This document shows positions 11,088-22,720 of a DNA stretch of 64,000 nt, piece by piece. The notes beneath the pieces are model-generated. The model was not told the origin of the DNA. It ran no database searches and worked only from the letters and a program-made list of their open reading frames with translations. The DNA is from Glomus cerebriforme (taxonomy: Eukaryota > Glomeromycota > Glomeromycetes > Glomerales > Glomeraceae): positions 23,652-87,651 of the forward strand of contig QKYT01000341.1 in NCBI GenBank assembly GCA_003550305.1, written 5' to 3'. Numbering within the stretch: the stretch's first letter is position 1; each line of letters opens with the position of its first letter. A program made the position numbers and the translations under genes.

Positions 11088-12808
11088 ATGAATCGCTTTA
11101 AAATGAAACCTTTTCATTTTCGATTTAGTTTTTTAATAATAATCATTATATTCACAATTGTTCCATTGGTTAAATCAGTAGATTCTGAACACGTCGAACA
11201 TTCTTTAAATTCCAAAGATTCAACCCATTTAGAACCGGTTAAAATTGAACATAATGTTCAGACCAATGATCAAGATGAATTTTATATGGGAGTAGGAAAT
11301 AATCCATTTTGGTTAAAAGAACAAAATTTTATGTTATGGCTTCATATTATAAGTATGATAATATCATTTGGTACATTAATTCCAATAGGAATCGTATTAG
11401 GATTCGCTAATAATAAATCAAAATGGTACATAAACACACAAATTTTTGGAACAATTATAGTAATTCTTGGTTACTTTTCTGGTGTAATGTTTAATTATTC
11501 AAAGAGTGAAGATATTTATCCCTCAAATTTTCATTCAAAATTTGGATGGATAATATTAATTATATTTTTAATACAAATGATATTTGGATTTTTTAGATTC
11601 ATACTTAATGATAAAGATAAGATGATTAAATTTATAAATATTAGTTTAAGTAATGAATCAAATGATTCTTTAGTGGATTCAAGTGTTGATAGTTCTTCCG
11701 CTTCATCACATGATGTAGAAGCACACGATTCATTACTTTATAATTCGGACAAAAATGATTCGTCACGAAAAGAATATTCCCAAAAACAAAATAAAATTCG
11801 TTCAAAAATCATTTACAACATATTAAGTTTTGTTTTAATAATATTAATTTATTCTCAATTTTTATTGGGGTTCATAACATTATCTGATACTTGTCATGGA
11901 GAATCTTTTGGAAATTGTTTGGCTCATTATGTTAAAGGTTCTATATTCTTTTGGTTTGGTTTAATTGCTTTTGTTAGATATCTTGGATTTTTTGAAGATT
12001 TTGGATGGGAATGGAATTTGTTACCAATAAGTTCTTTTGATAAAAAGAATCATAAAGGAAATGTTTCTTTTTCTTTATTGGAAAGTATTATCATATTTTT
12101 ATACGGTATAACAAATACTTTTTTAGAACATAACGGAAAAGATAAATCTTGGAATCATAGAGATATGCAACATGCTTCTCTCGCTTTCATGTGGTAAGTC
12201 AACTAATTTCATTGATATTATTTATTTTCAAATATTTTTATTTTTTTTAAAAAAAAAACCTTTTTTTTTTTTTTCCTTCATTTAGGTGGTGGGCCGGTTT
12301 ATTAGGAATTCTTTTAGAGAATAAACGTTTAAGAAAATTTTTATTTTCAAAATCAACTATTTCAATATCAAATCCTATACCATCAATAATTTTTATAATA
12401 ACTGCAATTTCAATCAGTTCTCATCATCAAATGACTGAATTTTCTTTAAGTATACATAAACAATTTGGTGGTTTCTTATTATTAGCAGGTATATTTAGAT
12501 TATTTACTATAATAATTTTAGAATTTATTAATATAATGAATAATAATAATTATAATAATTTAAATTTAAACCCTACTTCAAAAATTATATTACATCCTCC
12601 TACTGAATTAATCTCTTCATTCTGTTTTATTTCATGTGGTATAACACTTATGCTATCAAACAAATCCATTTCTTTCCTTTTTGATAATGTTTATAATTTT
12701 GATGTTAATTTTATCTTAAATTTAGTTATTGCTTTATCTTTTATCACTCTCTCTTTTGTGACTACCTTATTATTTATTTATAAATATTCTTTATCATATA
12801 AAAAATAA
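11088..12808 (+). CDS. YTP1-like multi-spanning membrane protein
   Basis: Two exons, 11088-12193 and 12286-12808, encode 542 residues. An N-terminal hydrophobic stretch after a basic start looks like a signal peptide. A DUF2427-like four-helix block follows (WLHIISMIISFGTLIPIG, then GYFSGVMFN with HSKFGW), like cytochrome b561-type proteins. After a Ser/Asp-rich loop (about residues 185-240) comes the Ytp1 half, with ITNTFLEHNG and the intron-spanning segment RDMQHASLAFMWWWAGLLG. The function of YTP1 proteins is poorly defined. Conserved His residues in the membrane segments hint at haem or metal binding, by analogy only. The intron disrupts a TGG codon of the WWW motif, which confirms the splice. 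Confidence 0.8.
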
Positions 12809-13624
12809 TTTTCATTTATTTGTTATTATTTAATAGCAGATTATTAGAATTATCTAATATTTGTTAACCAAAAGATATTGTTACGCAGATTCTATTGTCT
12901 TTTCATAAAAAGAATAAAAGTTGTACAAATGTTTCATTATTTCAATATTATGTGAAGTGTGAATACTAATATTCGTGTAACTGCTTTAGAAGTAATAACA
13001 AAGGAATGTAATTATGATTGGTGAATTTTGCCACTTGGCACAAAACGTTTGCATTATTATCCAATTTTTACAATTTTTACTAAACCCAAACCAGCATGGA
13101 TAAAAAAATTTTTAACTTTTCTAAAAATATTAATTAAACAACATACGTTCAAAGTCCCGATCAGATTTTTTAATAAGTCACATATTCACATGAAATTTTA
13201 AATTTAATTATTGTAATTATTATATTAGATAATTCTCAAATGTAATTTTTTATAAATTAGTTATCAAATGATATAATTTTTTTTATCTTTTAAATAATCA
13301 CCTTTCTTGATCTATCACACTAACCACTTCTATCATAGTTGATAAGTTTCTTAATTAAAAGAATAATAATAAACATTTACAATTATTAATGAAATTAGTT
13401 GCGATATCAAATTTTTTATTTGTTATAATATTTGATCATTAATTGAATCTTGAATTCAAATTCAATCAAGACCAAAGTAACTTAAAGATTATTATTGTAT
13501 ATTATTATTAATTCAATAAAAAAAAGATTTATTAGTTGTACCCTAAAATAGTTATTAAATTCTCTATTTGTTATTAAAATTTGTCGTTATCTATTTAGGA
13601 TTTGTCGGGGTCAAAAGTCGATTT
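12809..13624. other. convergent intergenic region
   Basis: AT-rich DNA lies between the 3' ends of the YTP1-like gene and UFD1. No coding potential, RNA gene or bounded repeat was seen. Confidence 0.5.
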
Positions 13625-15261
13625 TTATTTTCCTTTCTTACTAGGACGTAATCTTTGTCCTTCCCCTTTAAATGATGTTGGTTCATTTTCTACTTGTTTA
13701 TTTGCTCCTACTGGTACCACTTTATATCCAAAGAACAATTTACCGAACGGTAAATTCAATGGTGCAGGAATGTTAGGAATGTTATTATCTTTTTCACCAT
13801 TTTCACTAGTCTCTTTTAATTTTTCAGTGAATGTACTACTCTTCGAACTTGAAGCTGTAGACGAAGGTGATTGTACATTTTTCCCATTCAAACGTTGCCC
13901 ACTTCCCCGAAATGCGGAAAATCCTTTTGTATCAGAATCTTCTATTTTGATCTTATTGGCCTATCATTTTAAAATAATTAATTAATAATGTGTTTTAAAT
14001 TACTAAGTATAAATCTAATTTACGTATCAAACTAACCATTGATTGCTTTGGTTGTGGTTTCGGTTCTACGTAACCTACAGGTGGTGCAAAGTCAACCTAA
14101 TTTTTATTTTTTTAAAAAAAAAAATATGTAAGATTTTTGAAAGTTTAAATCGATTCACGAAAAAGATTTATTATAATTATTACCTCTAAATCTGTTTCAA
14201 CAATTGAAATACCGATACTAGGGTTATTGGGACTTTCAAGAGATCTAACTTCCAAAACCATAATTTCATACGTTTTATTATTATAATATATTTGGATAAC
14301 ATCTCCTTGTGTCAACGTTGAAAAATTTCGAAACGAATTTTCCAATCTAAAATAATAAACATACAATTTAAATAAAGTTTATATAAAAAAAAGGTATCTT
14401 TTAAAAATGTTAAGAAATTTAAATATTTACACAGCTTTCGGATCACTTATATCCAGGAAATCAGGGGATTGTGGTTGGATTTTTACAAAGGTTCCCAAAG
14501 GCAATGTTGTATTCTTTATTTCAATTAAATCGCCTTCACTCAGTAACAATGTTTGCATCATCTATAGTAATTATAATCGTTATTATACAAATTATTCAAT
14601 TAAGTTATTAAAAACAAAAAATCAATATTTCTTACCCAATAAGGTAAATAAACACGACCTTCTTCAGCGATGAATTCAAGAACTCCAGCATGCGAATGTC
14701 GTTGTTTGTTTGTGTTACGTAATTCGAACAACATAGGATATTCTATGTTCAAGCCGGCTATAAAATCAGAAGAGAAAAAATAGGATACAATCAATAAAAT
14801 ACACAATTTTCATATTAATGAATTGATCGAAATTTTCTTTAAAGCTTACCTAGTTTTGCCAATGCGGTAGGAGGTAAGATAACTAATAGATTTTTCAATA
14901 AAATATAATATGGTTAAAAATTTTAAATTCATTTCTAATTATTAAGTTATTTTCAGGTTGTACTATAAGTTTTCATTACAATTTATTTAACGATTTTTCT
15001 TACTTTTGCCACCATAATTGACATTCTCCCTTTCATTTCCAGACATAAAAGTTACTGGATAGCACCGATACGTCTCAGTGAAACTCAGATTTGGATTCTG
15101 GAACATTTGCGTGCCATAGCCTAACGCTTGTTCAAGATGTTCATACTCGTCAAAACCTCTATACTATGTATATAAAAAGAAAAATAATAAGTTCCATTTG
15201 TTTTCAATATCTTAAATAAAATTTCAAAATTTACTATATCAGAAAACGTGAACTTTACCAT
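13625..15261 (-). CDS. UFD1: ubiquitin fusion degradation protein 1 (CDC48/p97 cofactor)
   Basis: Eight exons on the minus strand: 15235-15261, 15004-15163, 14850-14882, 14636-14757, 14431-14561, 14184-14346, 14037-14096 and 13625-13960. They encode 343 residues, the usual size. UFD1 pairs with NPL4 to recruit ubiquitylated substrates to CDC48/p97, notably in ER-associated degradation. The UT3 double-psi barrel is unmistakable: GGKIILPPTALAKL, NIEYPMLFEL, HAGVLEFIAEEG, YLPYWMMQ, and IQPQSPDFLDISDPKAVLEN. Two SHP boxes that bind CDC48 lie near the C-terminus, FRGSGQRL and FKGEGQRL. The gene lies head-to-tail downstream of the carnitine carrier, 418 bp away. Confidence 0.95.
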
Positions 15262-15679
15262 GATAAATAATTTAATCAAAGAAAATATTTAAATAAATCA
15301 AAGAGAAAAGGAAAAAAGTGTATTAAAAATCAAAAACGAAAAATGAAATTAATTATAGGAAATTTTTGGGAGTACAAAAATCGGAATGTAGCGTAATCTT
15401 GTGAGCACTAAGTACGTAATCCTTCTATTCAAATCATACCATCATACTATGCTTCATAAACAATTACGAATACTTATAAATCAGATTAACGTCACTCGTG
15501 CAGTTGTGCCTTTCGATTTTTTTTGTTGTAAACGAATTTGAACAATCGCAAATTTTAATTTTAAAATTTTCATGTAAAAAAGTGATTTTTAAACAAAAAA
15601 TATAATATAGTTTGTAGGCAATTAAATAATTTATTATTTTTATATTTATATTGAATATTTTGCATATTATTTATTTATT
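15262..15679. other. UFD1 promoter / carrier 3' flank
   Basis: 418 bp separate the carrier stop codon from the UFD1 start on the same strand. The sequence is AT-rich with no clear motif, and must hold the UFD1 promoter. Confidence 0.4.
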
Positions 15680-17024
15680 TTACCAGAGTAAATTCATAAG
15701 CTTTAAACTAGCTTCATAACCCAAAAACGTCGCTGCATTAGCTGGGAAAGCTCTAAGTAAAGCTGGTCCAATACCTTTGAACAATGCTTTTGTACCGTCT
15801 TGTGCAATCGTTTTACGCAAACAATCAAAAGCATTCTTATAGGTACCTGGTGGAGCTGATTGTAATCGAGACTTAATAACATCTGGTGGAATCGCAATTG
15901 ACCACATAGCAACTCCTGCCATACCTAAAAAAAGAATTAAAATGTTAAAGGTCTTTTGCATTATTTTTCGTTCTATAACACGTTAATAAAGATATGTTAC
16001 CGCCGGCAAATAAAATAGCAGCAGGATTCAAAGAGTCAGGAGTAGCATTCGCAGGTGTCAATAGTCTTTTAGTAAGTTCATAGGCTCCATAATAAGCAGC
16101 TGATCCTGGAACATCCCGCGCTAATGTAGCCCCGACTCCACGAAAAATACTATTCAAACCTCCTTCCTTATAAAGCTGTTTTACAACATCAACTGGGCCC
16201 TTATACTTAATCTCTCCTCCCTGACCTTGAATTTGTAATAAAACTTTAACTCGTTCAACTGGTGACATCACAAATGTGGTTGGTCCCGCAGATATTCCAC
16301 CAGCAATCATTAATTCTCCAATGCTAAGTTCTGGAGAAGAGCGATTGGGAGTAGCCCATAAGACGAGTTTTTTACCAAGGTTGTAAGACTATATTATCAA
16401 CGAGATTTATTAATTATAATATATGAATGTTAGATTGTTGACAAAATAATTCTTCAGAAATCTATTTACCCAAAAGCTTATTGCGAAAATTGGGGTGATG
16501 CCCACTAATGGAGGACCCATACCCCTGTATAAACTATATAGTACAATTTATTAATGAGATATGATTAAAAAAGAATAAAAATATTTTTAGGAATAAATAG
16601 TTAACACACCCACGTATTCCATCCTTTGCAAGTATTTGTTTTGTTGCATCAACCATTCCTGAATATGTTCCTTCAGGAGCTGTTTGCAAGCGTACCTACA
16701 AATAGAAACAAATAAATTTAATAAATTTATGAATTAACACGAGAATTAAACTTTGATCAATATATAAAATAAAATATACCTTAAGCAAATCGAATGGTTG
16801 ACCTTAAGAAATAAATTTTTTTTAAGCATAGTAAGTTTTTTTTGCTAATATCTATTTAAATTTCTTTTCATGAATAGATAATACTTACCGACAAGAACAC
16901 ACGAAATTCCACCGAACCCACCCGCTAGAAAAGATTTAACACCACTTGTGGTTTGTTCTTTTTTGACCTCCTCAGGCCCAGGCTGTATAGTAGCGGGTGC
17001 GGGTGTGGTGACTTCTGTTGACAT
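15680..17024 (-). CDS. CRC1/SLC25A20: mitochondrial carnitine/acylcarnitine carrier
   Basis: Six minus-strand exons: 16889-17024, 16780-16802, 16610-16695, 16470-16533, 16001-16388 and 15680-15924. They encode 313 residues, typical of the SLC25 family. The protein would exchange acylcarnitine for carnitine across the inner mitochondrial membrane to feed beta-oxidation. All three carrier repeats are present with their Px[DE]xx[KR] signatures: PFDLLKVRLQTAPEGTYSG, PVERVKVLLQIQ and PPDVIKSRLQSAPPGTY. The wording of repeats 1 and 3 and the C-terminal RAFPANAATFLGYEASLK match the carnitine carrier subfamily more than ornithine carriers. One exon is only 23 nt, but the frame is continuous throughout. 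Confidence 0.92.
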
Positions 17025-17542
17025 GACGGCGTCCTTTCTAAACAGTCAATAAAACACACTACAGAAGTATAAAGAACCAATTCACAATTTCATAATTTTT
17101 TTTCGTACTACGATAAAATTCCTAATCGGTTACCATTGGCCGATAAATCCTTCACAGTTTGCTCTATCTTTCTTATTTTCTTCTTTCTTCTTAGCTTCTC
17201 GTTCCCAATTTCCTTTTTTTTTTTATTTCAATTTTTTCTTTTTTTACATTCACACTATTTATTTCGACATGCATAGAAATAGCATATATATGCTTAGAGA
17301 GCTGTTTTTATTTACTGATTCAAGTTTTCTAAATCGAATTGCAATTTTAGCAAAAAAAAATCTTTTATTTTTTTTTTAAACATTCAATGATATGTAAAAA
17401 GAAAAGGTTTAAGGTATATAAATTTAAATAACACAGAATTTAAGTTCTGCGTTATAAATATTTTATTATTAATAAGTTGGTATAATGTGGGCTACAAAGC
17501 AAAGTTGTTAATTCACATAATATTAGTTAACGTGGCAAGATA
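17025..17542. other. intergenic, carrier promoter region
   Basis: AT-rich DNA with long T runs lies between the DNAJC11 stop and the carrier start on the same strand. A C/T-rich stretch (17160-17240) lies just upstream of the carrier gene. No gene is seen. Confidence 0.4.
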
Positions 17543-20377
17543 TTAAAAAAAAACGCAGCAATAATATATATAAACCTTACATCTCAAAGGACACGCGACA
17601 GGAGCTGTGTCATCTACTATGACTTCATGAAGTTTACGTTGGAATTGATATTTGATTTTTAATTGTTTACGTTCTCCCATACATGGATCATAAAACCCCA
17701 TAATATTTGACTATCAAAATAGTTAGTGAATTATTATTTCATAAAATACTGTTAATTTAAAAGAGAAAATTCGAAATTTACTTTTGAGTATCCTCCTGGA
17801 ATAGTTAATTGTGAATCATGTACAAGAGCTTGAATAGGTATTCTTGCATCTATAACGTCACTTTTCTCGTTCAAAGGGACTTCGCTTAAACTTGAAATAT
17901 TGCCGTACCAAGCTTCTAGAATAACAAGACCTTCTTTTTCTTTTTCCACTTCTGTCTTCCGTTCCACTGAAGGAAGTAGAAGTTGAATGGCTTCTATTGC
18001 TTCTCTTTTACGATTTTCTATATGCTCAGCATGAAGCTCCCGAAGAGCCGCCAATCTCCTTTATCAGAAGAGAAACAAGATTTTAATTTAGCATCAAACT
18101 TCTATTAACAGAATTTTATATGAATTTATCTCTATCTATTATACGGACTCAGCTTTTTTCTTTTGTCGTCTAGGTATTAATATGATTTGCTCAACTGCAG
18201 CCATTGTTATAATTGGTATAATGGTTCCCCAAAGAATTATTTTATAGTTAAGTTCTGGCGAAACCAGAATTGGTATAGTGATTCTTTGTCCTAATCGAGA
18301 TAATCTGAAATAAAAAATTATTTAAGAATTTTTCAATTATCTTACGAAATAAATCAATAATTATTATTTACCTGCATTTAAAAGTTACTCCATTGGGAAT
18401 TCCACATTCAACTGCCAATGAAGCTTTCGTATATTCCGTGAATTTACGCTCTCCTAATAAAATTACTGTCAACCCGCTAGAAGTTGATAATGTGGTCGAT
18501 GTTTTAATTAGGTAATCATCGAAAAGTTTTTGATTATATTGCAATGATACATAAACTTGTCCAATTCCGGTCTATTTAGTAAAAAAAAAAAAAAAAAAAT
18601 CTATTATTAATTATAGGATTATAATTTAATTCTTTACAAAAATTTTATGTCCATTTGCACACCTGTATTTCAAAACTGTATCCTGATCTTTCGTAAGAGC
18701 CATTAATACTTATAGCGACAGCTGACTTTTCGCGTCTAGAATACATTCCATTTGCCCCCCAAGGACCCAACGACCATGCTCCAGTTTTATAAGTGAGATA
18801 TCTATAATTTGATCATTCATTCAAAATATTAAGCTTGTTTTTATAAAAATTTATCAAAATCCAATTATATATTTTTTACCCGGTAGTATTTTTCCCTAAT
18901 ACACGACCACCTGTAAAAACCAAATTTGGTGGAGAGTAAATAGAATCCGAATGAGATGAGACAATGACAAAACTTTTACAATGAAAAAAAACATGTATGT
19001 TAGAATATTAAAACTTTAATTAATAAAAAAAACCGAACCATGTACTTTAAATTCATACCTATCTGTATCAATACTATATGAAGCCTTTGCAGTCACAATT
19101 CTAGGTTGAATTATAGAAGATCCGACCTAATACGACGATTGCGTCCATCTTATTTCAACAACTTGTTGGAAATATATATATTAACAAAGTACAAGTAAAT
19201 AAATATACGGTATTTTTCCAACATACTTCAGCCCAAACTTTTGGTGAAAATGAATGCCGTAATGTCCCGACAATATTACCACCACCTATTCCGTTACGTA
19301 GAAGAGTTTGGCCAACTACAACTGCTTGGGTTTGTGGTTGTAACTGAGTCTGTCACATAAATTAACAAATATGTTCAATTACAATGTAAAAAATGAATTC
19401 CAGCTTAAAATGGAATGATCATACTTGAAAGGAATGTTTCATGCTAAGCTGTGTTACTTCAGTATTCTCGATGATATTCTGTATATTGAATATGGAGAAT
19501 CGATTACGTCGACGACTTCTACTATCATAAGGATCAAACACCTGTGATGCATCTATGTTTAATTGGAGATCTCCCTATTAAATACAATAGTGCTTTATAT
19601 AATTATTTCTGTGAAGTTTTTTTTTCTGGAACATTCAACAAACTTTTGATAAACCTTACCTTTGCTTTGACCATATTTTCAACTTCTTGTAGTTTCTTTA
19701 ATTTGGCTTGTCTTTCGAATTCTTCTCTAAGCTAATCGATTAATTAAATATTATAAATATACGTTCATTTATTTTTAAAGTAGCGACCGAAATTGACATG
19801 ATTGACATATACCAACCTCTTGTGGAGTCTTCGATCGAGGTCCAACCTCCCAAGAAGTACTTAATCCTTCTTCACCAAACATATCATATATAATTCTTTT
19901 ATTTGGATCCGTAAGGACTGAACAAATAGATAATAATGTAAGATATTATATTTTCGTTTGTGTAATTTGATCATTTGGATTTTAATAGTAAAATTTTATA
20001 TTTCAATAAATCAAGAAGGTAGATTATACCTCGGAATTTCACTTGCCTTCGTAAGCTTTTTGAATAACTTGAAATTTTGATTCCGCTGCCTTCTTATTTT
20101 CTGGATTCACATGTTTATCTGGGTGAAAAGTTCTACATAACCGTTTATAAGCATCTTTAATTTCTTCTTCAGTTGCCTATTTGAAAAAATAATGTTACTT
20201 ACATAATTATTTACATTAATTTTATAGGAAGAAAAATAATACCTCTTTAGAAACGTTGAGAACCCCATATAAGTCTAATGGAGGAGGTGTCCTAGACTCC
20301 TCTAGTTGATCGTAATCAACTTCTACATAGTCCCCGTTTGAATTTGGTATCGAACTAGTACTTTCATACGGGTCCAT
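17543..20377 (-). CDS. DNAJC11: DnaJ homologue subfamily C member 11-like protein
   Basis: Thirteen minus-strand exons give 603 residues: 20243-20377, 20047-20176, 19817-19917, 19660-19731, 19425-19574, 19227-19349, 19059-19126, 18880-18972, 18663-18801, 18372-18571, 18149-18304, 17782-18058 and 17543-17710. The N-terminal J domain contains HPD at about residues 63-65 (CRTFHPDKH). The middle is beta-rich and the C-terminus matches the DNAJC11/DUF3395 region (VILEAWYG, FYDPCMGERKQLKIKYQF). In animals DNAJC11 binds the MICOS complex at the mitochondrial outer membrane; the same role is inferred here. Intron 2 appears to use a GC donor (GCAAGT). The exon-11 donor (GTCCGT) and the last 15 residues are uncertain. 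Confidence 0.88.
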
Positions 20378-20630
20378 TAAATTCTCAATTTATAAGACAA
20401 ACCTCTAAAAATTGAACAGAACAATAATGAAGAAAATTTTTCAAATAAGATGCGTATCATCATTCGTATCACGCTTTTATATCGGATGAATTTGATTTGA
20501 CGTAATTGGTATACAGATCGACAAGCGAACCCCTAAAAACGCCGAAAACTTGTTCTTAAAGACATTCAAAGATGTATTTGGTATACGCATACTATTCTCA
20601 ACAAGATCTCATTTTACATTATTAAAAATC
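20378..20630. promoter_or_regulatory. divergent promoter region of DNAJC11 and the VanZ-like gene
   Basis: 253 bp separate two start codons facing away from each other, so both promoters must lie here or in the 5' leaders. Slightly more GC-rich patches occur (CGACGC-like, GCGAACCCC). I see no specific factor-binding site. Confidence 0.45.
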
Positions 20631-21195
20631 ATGCGTTTCCTCCCACTCATAATAGTTTTCTTATTATTAATCATTCTTTCCATTCTTGGTTTCGCACCTA
20701 ACGTTCACATCGAAACTTCAGATAAATTACTTCATTTTATAGGATTCTTTATTTTAACAATAGCAATTTATTGTGTATGGGATCAAAATATAAAATGGAA
20801 TACCGCAGTTACTGGTACGATATCATTCTCAGCGTCTCTAATAAGTGAGGCTATTCAGGGTCTTTTACCAGTAAGTATCATAACAATAACAAATATATGT
20901 AAAAATAAAATAAATGAACTAATTATTGATACTAAAAAAAAATTTATTCAGTACAAAATTTTTGACTGGCAAGACATCGTGGTATGAATTCACTAGTGTT
21001 CTTTTAAAAATTTACTACATATTTGATAAATATACATATATATTTTTAAAAAAATTATAGGCAAATCTTCTTGGCTCTTCTTTAGGGCTTGTTATTTCAA
21101 TGTTTGGAGATTGGATACGATTTAGTACATATAAAAAATATAAACAAGTTGACTGTGAAGAATCCGTTGAAAATATCGATATTTCCTTTGAATAA
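20631..21195 (+). CDS. small VanZ-like membrane protein
   Basis: Three exons (20631-20870, 20952-20981, 21061-21195) encode 134 residues. An N-terminal hydrophobic helix is followed by SDKLLHFIGFFILTIAIY, then SEAIQGLLP and DWQDIVANLLGSSLGLVIS. The order K-hhHhhgF ... SexxQ ... D..D...N..G is typical of VanZ-like proteins, a family of small integral membrane proteins widespread in bacteria and fungi with unclear function. The middle exon is only 30 nt but restores the D-W-Q-D motif. The first ATG in frame is at 20631. The last 25 residues are polar and acidic. Confidence 0.75.
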
Positions 21196-21336
21196 ATTTT
21201 GCGCAACTATTTATTACACATTCCATAAACATAATAATATTACCCAATTATATAAAATTCCGATGTTCACGTACATTCTATGCCATAAATAATAAATTTT
21301 TTTAAAAAAAAAATAATCCTTTTACTCCTATATAAA

Positions 21337-22237
21337 ATGTCTTCAGAGGATTCACTTTACGCTAGATATAAACACGGCAAATCTATCTCTATCCCACCAA
21401 CCTCAGCATGGTCTTTAGGAGGAATAGGATCTGTCCCGGCTCCATACCCGTTGTCATTCAAAACTGAAGGTTTTGTAAAAAAAAAACCCCAAAAAATATC
21501 GGTTGAATTTAAACTTTATTTTAAATTAATACTCTTTAGCTAGCGAAGAAGAAAAACGTAGCAAGATTGGCATAGTTGGAGGGAAGAAAATAACTCCTAC
21601 TGAGGACATATTAACTGTATTTTATTGCTTTTTATTAGTTTTACGTGAATTATATAATTTTCGTAATGTGAGTTTAACACTTGCTTTAATAAATCAAGTC
21701 CTATCGTGAAACTTCGAGTAGCGTTGTTCGTGCTCCAAGTTCTACAAAACAAATGTCAATCTTGGCACAAACAACTCCCACAAGAAAACTTAAAACACCA
21801 ATATTAAAGTTGGATTCAACCCCTCCAATTGATTCAAAGCCAACGCCTCGTCCATCCAAGTTACCAGGTCAGACGTCATTTTATGGATACACGTCATATT
21901 CTGCCGAAGAACCGTCATTTCGATCAGGAAGTTTAGTTAGTCTAGGCTTTGGTGGTTTGAAACGTTCATCTCAGGTCACAATTTCACAGTTCGATGATAA
22001 TGTTTATATCAAGTTAGTAATTAAAAGTATTATATATTATTGTTATCAAATTTCGTGACATATTAATCACACTATTAATTCGATAGGGAGGATCCATCAA
22101 CTGCAACAACATTTGATCCTGACAAAGATAAAGCTTTATATGATATTTCTTTGGGACTTTATCGACAATTCAGCAGTACAGATATTTTAGATTCTGATGC
22201 TTTATTAAATGATGATCTTAAAAAAAATTATGTCTAA
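21337..22237 (+). CDS. uncharacterised Ser/Pro-rich protein
   Basis: Four exons (21337-21469, 21540-21616, 21699-22012, 22087-22237) give about 224 residues. I do not recognise the family. The protein is low-complexity and rich in Ser, Pro and Lys (TSAWSLGGIGSVPAPYP, PTPRPSKLPGQTSFYGYTSY, SLVSLGFGGLKRSS), with a more ordered acidic C-terminus (DPDKDKALYDISLGLYRQF). The first donor (GTTTTG) is non-consensus and was chosen because it keeps frame. A conserved, mostly disordered nuclear or scaffold protein is possible but not shown. The start is fixed by an ATG after an AT-rich leader. Confidence 0.55.
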
Positions 22238-22720
22238 TATAATCTTTGTGATCTTAAAAAAGTAAATACTCGAATAGATAGAATTTTATAAATTTATTAT
22301 ATATGCTGCTTAGAATCAACCATCTCAAATAAAAAATTTTTTCACGCGTTTTTTTTTTAATTGCGCTACCTTATACAAATTATCTCTAATCGAGCCAATA
22401 GGAAAATTCCACAATTTTGAGTTAACAAAAAAAATTATGCCGTTTTACTAATTTGGAAAAACTTGATTAGCATCATCCCGATTGTCTAGAATAACTGCAG
22501 CTCTTAACATAATTCATAAATCGTGTGTTTTTTTTTGTAAGTATATTTTTCCTTACATAATTCTTTTCACATTCTGGACGTTCATGATTCTATATTATAG
22601 TCACTAAATTGAGTACGATTAATATTCGAAACCTAGATCTAAATTTCTGGAAATACATTTATTTATTTAACAGCCCCGGTCACTCTGAATATTACGGTCA
22701 CGATTAAAACATTATACAAA
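22238..22720. other. intergenic upstream of the P5A ATPase
   Basis: 483 bp between two plus-strand genes. It contains the 3' flank of the unknown gene and presumably the ATPase promoter. Nothing else was recognised. Confidence 0.4.

Noticed and set aside
13602..13985. 127-codon plus-strand open frame
   Set aside because: Antisense shadow of the last UFD1 exon, which has clear SHP motifs on the minus strand.
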